DNA of 64,000 nucleotides, from positions 1-64,000 of the forward strand of contig CAVPUH010000006.1 of assembly GCA_963708795.1 (NCBI GenBank). Reading direction: 5' to 3'. Below are positions 16,040 to 25,121 of the stretch, in pieces. The stretch's first letter is position 1; each line of letters begins with the position of its first letter. The notes under the pieces are model-generated. The model worked only from the letters and a program-made list of their open reading frames with translations. It made no database searches and had not been told where the DNA came from. This DNA is from DAIQRJ01 sp963708795 (GTDB lineage Bacteria > Actinomycetota > Actinomycetes > Propionibacteriales > DAIQRJ01). The translations under genes and the position numbers were made by a program.

Positions 16040-16814
16040 TCGCGATCGGCGGCACGTCGTACTGCGTGGCGAGACGGTCGATCACCGCGTTCAACTCCGG
16101 GTACTTGGCGGAGTCGAGGAACACCCCGTCGAAGAAGCCGGCCTGGAACGGCGACCACGCCTGGATCGTGATGTCGTGCAGGCGGCAGTAGTCGAGGATG
16201 CCGCGGTCCCGGTCGATCGACTGATCCTCGCCCAGCATGTTCGCGGACACGCCCTGCGCGACGATGGGGGAGTGCGTGATCGAGAGCTGCAGCTGATTGG
16301 CCACGATCGGCTGGGTCACGTACTTCGTCAACAGGTCGATCTGGCCGGGCGTGTGGTTGGACACGCCGAACGCACGGACCTTGCCCGCGGCGGCGAGCTC
16401 GTCGAACGCGCGGGCGACCTCCTCCGGCTCGACCAGCGCATCCGGCCGGTGGAGCAACAGGATGTCGATGTACTCGGTGTCCAGCGCGGTCAGTGAGGCG
16501 TTGGCTGCCTCGACGATGTGCTCATACGAGTAGTCGAAGTACGCGCCGCCCTCGGTGGGCACGATGCCGGCCTTCGTCTGAAGCACGATCTCGGCGCGCT
16601 CGGTGGGTGTCAGCTTCAAGGCCTCCGCGAACCGTCGCTCACAGCCGTGATCGCCGCCGTAAACGTCGGCGTGGTCGAAGAAGTCGATCCCGGACTCCCG
16701 GGCGGTGCCGTAGAGACCCTGGACGTCCTGGTCGGACATCTCGCGGATGCGCATCAGGCCGAGCGTGACGTTGGGAACGGTCAGGTCGGTGCCGGGCATG
16801 GTGAACGTCTTCAT
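15879..16814 (-). CDS. Aldo/keto reductase
   Basis: NADPH-dependent carbonyl reductase of the AKR superfamily (311 residues, TIM barrel). The tetrad is visible: Asp and Tyr in IDFFDHADVYGG, Lys in VLQTKAGI and His in DILLLHRPD. Cofactor-binding features include GVSNHTPGQIDLL and the C-terminal VVLGTTNSERVAGAALG. It resembles YdhF-type AKRs. ATG 16814 gives MKTFTMPGTDLTVPNVTLGL, the family start; the frame extends to 16946 without resemblance. Its last 161 bases are duplicated just downstream. Confidence 0.92.
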   Translation of the reverse strand: MKTFTMPGTDLTVPNVTLGLMRIREMSDQDVQGLYGTARESGIDFFDHADVYGGDHGCERRFAEALKLTPTERAEIVLQTKAGIVPTEGGAYFDYSYEHIVEAANASLTALDTEYIDILLLHRPDALVEPEEVARAFDELAAAGKVRAFGVSNHTPGQIDLLTKYVTQPIVANQLQLSITHSPIVAQGVSANMLGEDQSIDRDRGILDYCRLHDITIQAWSPFQAGFFDGVFLDSAKYPELNAVIDRLATQYDVPPIAIATAWITRHPAQMQVVLGTTNSERVAGAALGSDIPLTRPEWYELFRAAGHIVP

Positions 16815-16966
16815 GTGCAGACCTCTCGGGGCAGGTTCGGCTGGCGGCGGTGTCGTGGCGTCGCGGTCGTCCCGCGCGGGCAGCATCCGTGGTCGCTGAC
16901 GCCGCCGATCCCCGATCATCGCCCACGGGCTTGGCTCGGACCGCACCGGGCGGCGATCGTGCGGTC

Positions 16967-17161
16967 GTGACCGCGACCGACGTCTCCACGAACGGGCCGG
17001 CCGAGCTGCCTCCGTTGAGCGTGCTCGATCCCTCGACCCTGGCCGACTCGGACGTCAACGCGATCGTCGCGATCAACGACAAGCTCGGCTATCGCATCGT
17101 GGGTGCGGTCATCGAACGGCAGAAGGACCTGGGCCTGCCGGCGGGTCAGCCGATCGAGTGA
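16967..17161 (+). pseudogene. C-terminal fragment of a GNAT acetyltransferase
   Basis: A 64-residue frame from GTG 16967 ends with SDVNAIVAINDKLGYRIVGA followed by VIERQKDLG, matching the motif B region (N..M..IN..LGF/Y....) that closes many GNAT proteins. The acetyl-CoA-binding motif A is absent, so only the tail remains. Its 3' end overlaps the convergent methyltransferase by 16 bases. Confidence 0.5.
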
Positions 17162-17788
17162 GGCCCAGCGGATCCCTTGCGCGCCTGGATCCGCTCGATC
17201 GTGCCCAGGCTGAGCCGGTCGCCCTCATCGGCGGCCAACCCCAGCTCCAACAGGGTCGCCGAGGGGCGGCGGGTGTAGTGCTCGCCCTCGGTCGGCACGG
17301 TGATCAGATCCACTGCGTGCTGGGCGATCCTGAGCGGCCAGAACGACGAACGGATGTGGTCGGCCAACAGCAGCGTCCCGCCGGGGCGAAGGACGCGAAG
17401 CGCCTCGGCGAGGGCGACGCGCTCATCGGGGACGCAGCACATCGCGAACGTGCTGACGACCGTGTCGAACGACTCGGCCGCGAAAGGGGAGCGCCGCCGC
17501 ATCGGCCTGCTGCAGCGTGACGACCCGGTTGAGCTGGCCGGCCCGGCGTCGCGCCGCGTCGAGCATCGCGGGACTCCAGTCGACGCCTGTCAGGTCGAGA
17601 TCTGCGGCGTAGTGCGGGAGGTTGGCCCCGGTGCCGATCGCGATCTCCAGCGTCGTGCCGTGCGCACGTCCACCGACCCACGCGCGACTGTCGGCGAAGA
17701 AGCGACGCTCGAGCGCGCTCATCCGCCGGTCGTAGGTCGGAGCCTGCCGATTCCAGAAGTCCGCGAGTGCCGCCGGTGATCGGGCCAT
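17146..17788 (-). CDS. Class I SAM-dependent methyltransferase, split by a one-base frameshift
   Basis: Read from ATG 17788: MARSPAALADFWNRQAPTYD, then the SAM-binding motif LEIAIGTGANLPHYAADLDL, TGVDWSPAMLDAARRRA and DAAALPF. At about 17490 one extra T in a CCCCTTT run shifts the frame; after it the protein continues ESFDTVVSTFAMCCVPDERV, LAEALRVLRPGGTLLLADHI and so on to TGA 17146. Joined length is about 213 residues, matching Ubie/type 11 methyltransferases. Substrate unknown. Probably a sequencing indel. Confidence 0.8.
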
Positions 17789-17892
17789 GGAGCACGGTAG
17801 CGAGTTCGGGATCCGACCGGGCAGCCGTGCTCGGATACCCTCCCACCGGAGCGGTCGCGACTCGGCTGCTGTGTCGACGGCGAATGGGACCC

Positions 17893-18333
17893 ATGAACGG
17901 TGGCAATGCACTACGCAAGGTCGGCGTCACCATCGTCGGCTGGGTGCTCGTCGTCGCGGGCGTGGCTGCTCTCGTCCTGCCCGGTCCGGGTCTGCTGCTC
18001 CTGGTAGCCGGTCTGGTGGTCCTCTCGCAGCAGTACGAATGGGCCGAGCGTCGCGTCGACCCGGTCAAGGACAAGGCGTTCGACGTCGCCCGGGCGGGAG
18101 TGGCGACGATCCCGCGAATGGTGCTCAGCAGCGCCGGCGCCCTCGCGCTCATCGCCGTCGGCGTGTTCTGGTGGATCGACCCGACCATCCCGACGATCGG
18201 GCCGATCGGACCGGATCTCCCGCTCGGAGGCTGGGCCACGGGCTTGAGCATCGTCTTGTCCGGGCTCGTCGCCGCCGGTCTGCTCGTCTACAGCATTCGA
18301 CGCTGGCGGGGCGACGCCGCCGGCGAGAGCTGA
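17893..18333 (+). CDS. PGPGW-type transmembrane protein
   Basis: A 146-residue membrane protein. The first helix contains GWVLVVAGVAALVLPGPGLL, carrying the PGPG signature of the putative PGPGW transmembrane family, followed by LLVAGLVVLSQQYEWAERRV. Two further helices lie around VLSSAGALALIAVGVFWWI and GLSIVLSGLVAAGLLVYSI. Start ATG 17893. Function is unknown in the family. The next gene follows after 31 bases with its own ribosome site. Confidence 0.8.
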   Translation: MNGGNALRKVGVTIVGWVLVVAGVAALVLPGPGLLLLVAGLVVLSQQYEWAERRVDPVKDKAFDVARAGVATIPRMVLSSAGALALIAVGVFWWIDPTIPTIGPIGPDLPLGGWATGLSIVLSGLVAAGLLVYSIRRWRGDAAGES

Positions 18334-18364
18334 TACCCGAGATCGTCGGTTCGAGGAGGATTCC

Positions 18365-18949
18365 GTGGGCAGGATCGTCGTCGTGAACTTCGTCTCGCTC
18401 GACGGGGTGATCCAGTCTCCGCTGTTCGCCGACGAGGACCGTGAGGGCGGGTTCGACCAGGGTGGCTGGGTGTCCGCGCATCCGGACGAGACGGTCGGCG
18501 AGACGATGGCCGCCGCGACCGTCGGTGCGGACGGCATGCTGCTCGGGCGCAAGACGTACGAGGCGTTCACGAAGACCTGGCCGACCGCGAGCGAGGACGA
18601 GCCCGCCGTCGCAGCGATGAACCGCATGCCCAAGTACGTGGCGTCGCGGACACTGCACGACCCGACGTGGGCGGGAACCGTCGTGCTCGGCGCCGGCTCC
18701 GACCTCCCAGCCGAGGTGGCACGGGTCAGGGCCGCGACGGCCGGATACCTCGTCGTCTTCGGGAGTGCCGGCCTGCTGCCCACGTTGATCGCTCACGACC
18801 TCGTCGATGAGTACCGGTTGCTCGTCTACCCGGTGGTCCTCGGTTCGGGCAAACGCCTGTTCTCCGACGGCTCGGCACCATCGAGGCTTCGCCTGCGGGA
18901 CTCGAAGGCGACCTCACAGGGCGTCGTGATCAGCACCTACGAACGCTGA
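18365..18949 (+). CDS. Dihydrofolate reductase-like (RibD C-terminal domain) oxidoreductase
   Basis: 194 residues from GTG 18365, preceded by the ribosome site GAGGAGG. It begins MGRIVVVNFVSLDGVIQSPL, carries GADGMLLGRKTYEAFTKTWP, the nucleotide-site segment YLVVFGSAGLLPTLIAHDLV and PVVLGSGKRLFSDG near the end. It is a paralogue of the gene at 12580, but the two are diverged and are not in a duplicated block. Predicted flavin- or NADPH-dependent reductase; substrate unknown. Confidence 0.9.
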   Translation: MGRIVVVNFVSLDGVIQSPLFADEDREGGFDQGGWVSAHPDETVGETMAAATVGADGMLLGRKTYEAFTKTWPTASEDEPAVAAMNRMPKYVASRTLHDPTWAGTVVLGAGSDLPAEVARVRAATAGYLVVFGSAGLLPTLIAHDLVDEYRLLVYPVVLGSGKRLFSDGSAPSRLRLRDSKATSQGVVISTYER

Positions 18950-18960
18950 CCGCGGACGAA

Positions 18961-21843
18961 TCAGTACCGGTGCCGGACGGTCACACCGGCGAAACTCTGA
19001 TCGGGTGGCAACCGGGGAGGGTTGTTCTCGGTGCCGGTGACGATGACGAGGTCCACGTCGACGGTGGCCTCCGAGGTACGCACCACCACGAAGTTCTTGA
19101 AGAAGGGCGGATCATCGGAGTCGAAGACCTCGGCCACGAGTTTCTGGAACGGTCCCTGAGGTTTGTCCGACCCCGGCGAGACGATGTTCGCCCGGCGGCG
19201 GCTCGTCCGTTCGGGCCGCGCGACGCCGGCCTGCTTGTTCCGCCACGCCAGGACCGCCGTCGCCGCGTCGAGCGGGAGCAACGGCTTCTCGTCCGTGTGC
19301 GCCGCCGTGTCGATGATGAGGCTCGGGGCCCCGATCAGCACCAGGTTGCCCACAAGCAGGAGCAGCAGGAGATAGCTCCCGATCACCGCCGCTCCGATCG
19401 CATCGTGGAAGAACGTGCCGGACCAGAACGAGTCGGGCGCGATGAACCCCGCCGCCACGACCACGATCAGCGCCGCCCACGGTTTGAACGAGCGGCCGGT
19501 GTGGCGGCGCAGCGCGTCCACCACGAAGATCAGCATCACGGCCAGCGTCAACAGGACGGCGACGGCGACGGCGGCGTGCCGGACCGCCTCCGGTTCGACG
19601 TTGCGGGTGATGTCGCCGAACGGCCAGATGTGTCCCGCGGTCGGCGGCCAGATCGCGTTGGCCACGATCCCGCCGACGACGAGGAGGCCGGCGAAGAGCC
19701 ACGGCGCGACCGACCCGACGCGGCCCCAGCCCGTGCCGAAGCGTGAAGTGGCGAACGCGGGCTTGGCGGTCGAAGCGGGAAGCGCACCGGCCGCAGTCGC
19801 CGACGCGAGCGGTGACGCCGGTCCGCCACCGAGGATCACGGCCGCCAGTGCGGCCAGGAGGCAGGTGACGATCAGCGCGGCCACCGCCGTCACGATCGGC
19901 AACAGGACGGCGGTCACCGTGACATAGGTGACGTCGAAGGCCGTCATCGCCGTTGCCTCGCAGGCGATCACGATGATCACGAGTGACGTCGCCACGAACG
20001 CGACAGTCGTTCCCCAGGTCCGCCACCATCCGAACTGGCGTCCGCCGAACCAGCCGGCCAGCCAGATCGTGAGCGTCACCGCTGCGCAGATCGTCAGTGT
20101 CTCGAGTTGTGCGATCGCACCGACCAGCGTGGCGACGGCGAGCACCATCGCGACCACACCGGTCCGGCCGACGAAGTTGTCGCCGGACTGCGGCCGGGGC
20201 GGCGCCCACCGCTCCTTGGTCGTACCGGCCAGTTGCGCGCTGCGCGTGACCATCGACTGCGCGGGCGGCGCCGGCGACCACCAACCCGTCCATCGGACCG
20301 CCTGGAAGAAGACCACCGTGATGGCGAACCCGGCGGCGGCGACCACGAGATCGGTGGGGTAGTGGTCCGGGTCGAGCCACGCCGTCGTCGAGGCCAGTAC
20401 GACGCCGATCAACCCGCCGGCGCCGGTGACGCCGGCGCGGTACCACGGGCTCGTGACCCAGTCGGTAGGGAGGAAGACGAAACGGATCGTCACGACGACG
20501 GCGAGCACGATCGCCGCGACCAGGGCGGTCGTGCTCACATCGTCGACCACGCCCGGAAGCACGCCGCCGACGACCGTGCCGACCACCAGCGCGAGCAGGA
20601 ACCGTTCGAGCCGCCAGAGTTTCGGCAGCATCAGTTGAGTGAAGTGGCTCAACGACTCCGGCTCGGTGGGGGAGAGCTGGAGGGGTGGGGCATCCGTCCG
20701 TACGCTCGTGTTCGTGGGGCTGTTCGCAGCCTCGGTGATGGTGTGGGTGGCGCTCATGAACGCGCCGCCGCCGCCCGACACGATGTGCGGCTGGGTCCCG
20801 GTCGCGTAGAGCTGGTAGTTGTGGATGTCGCCCCCGAGGCTCGCGACGTATCCGTAGGGCGCGTGCTGAACGACCTCCAGAACGGACGCGAAGCTTGCGG
20901 CCCCGTCGGCGACCGGCCCACCGCCGATGGCACATGCCTCGACCTCCTGATCGACCAGGAGCGGCTTGCCGGTCAGGAGGAGCTTTCTCCCCGGGAGGTT
21001 CGAGACGGCGACGAGCCACTCGCCCTGTCGGCGGTCGATCGTCCCGTCGATGCCCGTGTCGATGCAGACGAGCAGGAGGTGCTTCGTCGCGATGGCGAAG
21101 TACGGAGCGACCTGCAGGGGCGGTATCGGCTCGGCGCTCGCCAGGTCGATCGAGGACGGGACGCCACGACGCCGGTCGATCGTCTGGGTGGCCGCGACGC
21201 GATGGATCCGCCGTCGGGCTTCGAGCCCTTCGGTGGTCGTGCGGTGCGACGGCCGGCGCCAGAACAACCGGCCCAGCCACTCGAGCTTCGGCGTGCCCGT
21301 CACCCCGTAGCTGGACTTCGGCAGCGGGTCCTGGTCGCAGAAGTTCCACATGAAGCCGGCGAGCCCGTCGTACCAGTCGTGGTTGCCCGGCAACCCGTAG
21401 ATGGGGAGGTCGCGAAGGTTCTGGAACGGGACGTAGAAGCCGTCGACGTAGTCGTTGACGTCGCCCGAGGGATAGATGACATCGCTGCAGACGACCATCA
21501 GGCCGATGTCCGGGTTCGTCCGCACCGCGTCCTCGAGCGCCGGCACGACGACGTACTGCGACGCGTCCTGCTCGCCGGGATCACCGAGGACGATGAACGA
21601 GGTGACATCGGTCCGGTCGATGACGAGGTTGTTCTTCAGCAGGCCGGCGGTGATCTCCGGCCTGGCCATCCACTGTGCCCGGAGCTCGCCCACCATCGTC
21701 GGTGTCAGCCTGCTGACCTGGTCGTTGAGCGAGGAGATCAGCGCACGGGTGGTGATCCACGAGAACGACGACCACTTGCGTTGCGATCGGGTGTCGAGAA
21801 GCTCCCGCGCCCACGCCCAGTACTGCCGTTGATCCTGCGCCAT
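18961..21843 (-). CDS. Metallophosphoesterase fused to a large multi-pass membrane domain
   Basis: 960 residues from ATG 21843, chosen for its GGAGGAG ribosome site (the frame extends to 21921). Residues about 80-345 form a calcineurin-like phosphoesterase: VLGDPGEQD (about 86), CSDVIYPSGD (about 119), GLPGNHDWYD (about 150) and SLGGDIHNYQ (about 335). Residues about 410-850 hold roughly eleven hydrophobic helices in pairs (for example FLLALVVGTVVGGVLPGVV, VVAMVLAVATLVGAIAQLE). The C-terminal 90 residues are soluble, basic and end VDLVIVTGTENNPP and so on. The phosphoesterase has no signal peptide, so it should be cytoplasmic at the membrane face. Substrate unknown. Confidence 0.82.
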   Translation of the reverse strand: MAQDQRQYWAWARELLDTRSQRKWSSFSWITTRALISSLNDQVSRLTPTMVGELRAQWMARPEITAGLLKNNLVIDRTDVTSFIVLGDPGEQDASQYVVVPALEDAVRTNPDIGLMVVCSDVIYPSGDVNDYVDGFYVPFQNLRDLPIYGLPGNHDWYDGLAGFMWNFCDQDPLPKSSYGVTGTPKLEWLGRLFWRRPSHRTTTEGLEARRRIHRVAATQTIDRRRGVPSSIDLASAEPIPPLQVAPYFAIATKHLLLVCIDTGIDGTIDRRQGEWLVAVSNLPGRKLLLTGKPLLVDQEVEACAIGGGPVADGAASFASVLEVVQHAPYGYVASLGGDIHNYQLYATGTQPHIVSGGGGAFMSATHTITEAANSPTNTSVRTDAPPLQLSPTEPESLSHFTQLMLPKLWRLERFLLALVVGTVVGGVLPGVVDDVSTTALVAAIVLAVVVTIRFVFLPTDWVTSPWYRAGVTGAGGLIGVVLASTTAWLDPDHYPTDLVVAAAGFAITVVFFQAVRWTGWWSPAPPAQSMVTRSAQLAGTTKERWAPPRPQSGDNFVGRTGVVAMVLAVATLVGAIAQLETLTICAAVTLTIWLAGWFGGRQFGWWRTWGTTVAFVATSLVIIVIACEATAMTAFDVTYVTVTAVLLPIVTAVAALIVTCLLAALAAVILGGGPASPLASATAAGALPASTAKPAFATSRFGTGWGRVGSVAPWLFAGLLVVGGIVANAIWPPTAGHIWPFGDITRNVEPEAVRHAAVAVAVLLTLAVMLIFVVDALRRHTGRSFKPWAALIVVVAAGFIAPDSFWSGTFFHDAIGAAVIGSYLLLLLLVGNLVLIGAPSLIIDTAAHTDEKPLLPLDAATAVLAWRNKQAGVARPERTSRRRANIVSPGSDKPQGPFQKLVAEVFDSDDPPFFKNFVVVRTSEATVDVDLVIVTGTENNPPRLPPDQSFAGVTVRHRY

Positions 21844-22019
21844 CGGCCCGCTCCTCCGCCTCGCGGGCGCGGCACCACAGCCGGCCCTGGGCGCGCGCCG
21901 GCCTTCGTGCCGGGCGAACACCTCGGGATAAGAGCGTCGGAGCTCTCGGTTGGTACGTCAAGGGTCGAGTGGAATAGTGCAGAACATCCGCGAACCGCCA
22001 GTCGACCCGCTGGAGAGCC

Positions 22020-23309
22020 ATGCCGTCCGAAGGATCATCGAGTCCGACGTCGATCGCCCGCCCGTCCTCGCCGCCACGCGGCTGGAACAGTTGGGACTCC
22101 TACGGCACCGCGGTGACGGAGGCGGACGTGCTCGCCAACGCCGCCTTCATGGCCGAGCACATGTCGGCGTTCGGTTGGAACACCGTCGTCGTCGACATCC
22201 AGTGGTACGAGCCGAACGCCCGGGCGGGCGGCTACAACGACGACGCGGATGTCGTGCTCGACGCCTTCGGTCGTCCTCAGCCGGCTGAGAACCGTTTCCC
22301 CGGTGCGGCCGGCGGAGCCGGCTTCCGCCCGCTCGCCGACGCCGTCCACGAGCTCGGGCTGTCGTTCGGCCTGCACATCATGCGCGGCGTCCCGCGGCGA
22401 GCAGCGGCGGCGAACCTCCCACTGCTGGGCACCGACGCGACGATCGCGGACATTGCGGATCACGACGACGGCTGCCGGTGGAACAGCGACAACTGGGGAA
22501 TCGACTGGACCCACCCGGACGCACCTGCCTACTACACCGGCCTGGCCGACATGTTCGCCGAGTGGGGTGTCGACTTCGTCAAGGCCGACGACATGCTCCA
22601 CCCCTACCACCGGAACGACATCGAGGCGTTGTCCGCAGCGTTGGCCGCCACCGGTCGGGAGATCGTCCTGAGCCTGTCTCCGGGCATCTCGGACGGGCTC
22701 GAGCATGCCGAGCACGTCGCGGCGAACGCGTCGATGTGGCGCGTCTCCGGCGATCTCTGGGACCGCTGGGAGGACGTCCACGCCCAGTTCGCGTTGATGG
22801 CCGCCTGGGCTCCGCTGTCCCGTCCAGGCGCATGGGCCGACGCCGACATGCTGCCGCTCGGGCACATCGGCATCAGCGCCGAGCGTGGCGTCGACCGCAT
22901 GTCGTTGCTGACTCCGGCCGAGCAACAGACGTTGATGACGCTGTGGAGCATCACCCGATCGCCGCTGATGATGGGTGGTGACCTGCCGACGAGTGGCGCC
23001 GACACGCTGGCTCTGTTGACGAATCGCGGGGTACTCGAGGTGAACGCGAATGCGACGTCACCGGCCGAGAAGCTCCGGACGGCGGATCACCTCGTGTGGA
23101 CGGCCGACCTCGACGGTGACCTCGTCGTGGCCGTGTTCGCGATCGCGGACGACCCGGTAGAGCTGGCGATCGGCGTCGACGAACTCGGACTCGAGGGATC
23201 GAGCGCGGGTGTCGAGCTGTGGTCGGGCGACGCCGTCGCGGTGCAGGCGGGCCAGCTGCGACTGGACCTACCCGCACACGGTGCGGCGCTCATCCGCTTC
23301 CCGCGCTGA
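22020..23309 (+). CDS. Glycoside hydrolase family 27-like alpha-galactosidase
   Basis: Predicted to cleave alpha-galactosides (429 residues). The opening PPRGWNSWDSYGTAVTEADV is the GH27/GH36 clan start. The nucleophile region reads WGVDFVKADDMLHPY (Asp following FVKAD), and the acid/base is probably the Asp in MWRVSGDLWDRW. The conserved GHIGISAERGVDRMSLLTPA and SRSPLMMGGDLP-type segment (ITRSPLMMGGDLP) follow, then a C-terminal beta domain. There is no signal peptide, so it acts in the cytoplasm, presumably on imported sugars. ATG 22020 is preceded by GGAGAG. Confidence 0.9.
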   Translation: MPSEGSSSPTSIARPSSPPRGWNSWDSYGTAVTEADVLANAAFMAEHMSAFGWNTVVVDIQWYEPNARAGGYNDDADVVLDAFGRPQPAENRFPGAAGGAGFRPLADAVHELGLSFGLHIMRGVPRRAAAANLPLLGTDATIADIADHDDGCRWNSDNWGIDWTHPDAPAYYTGLADMFAEWGVDFVKADDMLHPYHRNDIEALSAALAATGREIVLSLSPGISDGLEHAEHVAANASMWRVSGDLWDRWEDVHAQFALMAAWAPLSRPGAWADADMLPLGHIGISAERGVDRMSLLTPAEQQTLMTLWSITRSPLMMGGDLPTSGADTLALLTNRGVLEVNANATSPAEKLRTADHLVWTADLDGDLVVAVFAIADDPVELAIGVDELGLEGSSAGVELWSGDAVAVQAGQLRLDLPAHGAALIRFPR

Positions 23310-23335
23310 GGACGACCGGGCCGCCGAGGACGAAG

Positions 23336-23405
23336 CCGAACCGACGGCAGATCGGCCGAACGGTCGGGTGAAACGGCGGATCGGCCCTACCTGCCGTCGG
23401 TTCGG
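23336..23405. terminator. Bidirectional terminator-like hairpin between convergent genes
   Basis: CCGAACCGACGGCAG (23336-23350) pairs perfectly with CTGCCGTCGGTTCGG (23391-23405), a 15-bp stem with a 40-base loop holding two direct GATCGGCC copies. It lies between the galactosidase stop and the monooxygenase stop, the expected place for a shared terminator. Confidence 0.65.
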
Positions 23406-23420
23406 GTTCGGCCTCGGCCG

Positions 23421-24420
23421 CTAGACCTCGAGGGCGGCGAACGCTTCGGCGACGAGGGCCACCGAGCGAAGTCGATCAGCGGGGTCCTGTGACTGATGGG
23501 CGACGATCAGCTCGTCCGCCTGCGCCGACGTCGTGAATTCCGTGAGGAACTCGCGGACCTCGGCCGGCGATCCCGACCGCTGAGTACCGCATCATGTTCG
23601 CGATCCCGCGGCCGTCGGGCGTGGTGAGGAAGTCGTCGATCTCGTCGTCGCTGTAGTCGGGGGTGGTGCCGCCGCGGGCGATGAGGCTCCGGACGCGGCT
23701 CCGCCGGACCGTGGCGAACTGTCGCCGCGCGTCGTCGCCGTCCTCGGCCGCGATCACGTTCGCGCCGGCGATCACATACGGCTCGGTGAGCTGGTCGGAC
23801 GCTACGAACTCCCGGCGGTACACCGCCACGGCCTCGTGAAGGGCGTCGGGGGCGAAGTGGGACGCGAAGGCGTAGGGCAGCCCGAGCGCGGCGGCGAGGC
23901 GGGCGCCGAACAGGGACGAGCCGAGGATGTAGAGCGGCACGTCGGTCCCGGCGCCGGGCACGGCCTGCACTCCGGCGATCCGGGATTCGCCGCGAAGATA
24001 TCCCTGGAGTTCGAGGACGTCCTGGGGGAATCGGTCGCTCGACGCATCGTCACGGCGCATCGCCCGCATGGTCGCCTGATCGCTCCCCGGGGCGCGCCCG
24101 AGGCCCAGGTCGATCCGGCCCGGGAACAGGGTCGCCAGGGTGCCGAACTGCTCGGCGATCGTCAGCGGCGCGTGGTTCGGCAACATCACCCCGCCGGCCC
24201 CCAGCCGGATGGTCGAGGTGTGGGCGGCCACATGGCCGATCAGCACGCTGGTGGCCGACGATGCGATGGTCGGCATGTTGTGGTGTTCGGCGTACCAGAC
24301 CCGCCGGTACCCGTGCTGTTCGGCGGTCTGTGCGAGCGCGACGCTCGTCTCGAAACTCGCACGCGCCGTGGTGCCGGGTGCGATCGGCGCGAGGTCGAGG
24401 ATCGACAGGGGAACGGTCAT
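23421..24420 (-). CDS. LLM-class flavin-dependent oxidoreductase, frameshifted near its end
   Basis: Luciferase-like monooxygenase (MsnO8-type). From ATG 24420: MTVPLSILDLAPIAPGTTA, QTAEQHGYRRVWYAEHHNMP, RLGAGGVMLPNHAPLTIAEQ, GRIDLGLGRAPGSD and LYILGSSLFGARLAAALGLP, all standard for the family. After MMRYSAVG one extra base (about 23571) shifts the frame; the correct tail then reads SPAEVREFLTEFTTSAQADE and continues to TAG at 23421. Joined length about 332 residues, normal for the family. Uses FMNH2; substrate unknown. Probably a sequence error, since both halves are well conserved. Confidence 0.88.
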
Positions 24421-24554
24421 GTGCCGGGCATCTCCAGAGGGGTCGAGGCGTCGGTCTACGGAGGTCGACTGGTAGCCGCTCACCTCAGAAGCCAACGCGG
24501 TCGAGCGGTGATCTATTCGCCGGCACACTGCCCCGCTGCGAGGACAGACCCGGC

Positions 24555-25121
24555 TCAGTCGTCGTCGTCACCGTCCGCGTGCCGGTCCGGAGAGCGGCGA
24601 GCGAACGCCACGACGCCGCCGGCGGCTGCGATGAGGATCAAGGCGAGCACGAGCCACAGCACGAGATGCGACGACGATTCCCCCGTGCCGGAGCTGGTCG
24701 CCGTGCCGGGCGAGGTCGCGGGAGCGGTGCCGTCGGAGGCCGCGCCGGCCGTGAACGAGAACGACCCGGTCACCGGATGGCCGTCCGCGGAGACCACCCG
24801 CCAGTCCACGGTGTACTCGCCGGCCGGGCTCCCGGCAGCGATCGGCTGGTCGACGTCGGAGTCCACCAGTTCGGCCGGCCCGCTCGACACGTTGCCGCTC
24901 GGCCCGGTGACGGCGATGACGGTCCCGCCTGCCTGGCCGGGTTCGTCGAACGTGAGCACGATTCGAGCCGGCACCTTCGCGACCGTGGACCCGGCCGCGG
25001 GACTGGTGCGGATGAGGACGTTGTGCGCGTCGGCCGGGCCCGCGACGGCCATCGTCAGGAGCAACGCGACGGCCACGAAGAGCGTGCGGACGACGTGGCG
25101 CCACATCCGACCGGAGGTCAT
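24555..25121 (-). CDS. CopC-like copper resistance protein
   Basis: 188 residues with signal peptide VVRTLFVAVALLLTMAVAGP and cleavage before AHNVLIRTSPAAGSTV; the His immediately after cleavage is the N-terminal copper ligand of the CopC/YobA family. The beta-barrel ends SADGHPVTGSFSFTAG (second His-containing copper motif). A Ser/Thr-rich linker, one C-terminal helix (LWLVLALILIAAAGGVVAFA) and an acidic tail anchor it to the membrane. It overlaps the ycnI-like gene by ATGA, so they are coexpressed. Confidence 0.92.
   Translation of the reverse strand: MTSGRMWRHVVRTLFVAVALLLTMAVAGPADAHNVLIRTSPAAGSTVAKVPARIVLTFDEPGQAGGTVIAVTGPSGNVSSGPAELVDSDVDQPIAAGSPAGEYTVDWRVVSADGHPVTGSFSFTAGAASDGTAPATSPGTATSSGTGESSSHLVLWLVLALILIAAAGGVVAFARRSPDRHADGDDDD

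Noticed and set aside
17146..17788. Programmed frameshift in the methyltransferase
   Set aside because: No slippery heptamer with a downstream structure is evident, and the same kind of one-base excess occurs in many unrelated genes.
19112..21349. 745-residue minus-strand frame within the phosphoesterase gene
   Set aside because: Shifted frame of the same strand, Arg-rich, no motifs; the real frame has GNHD and GDIH motifs and membrane helices.
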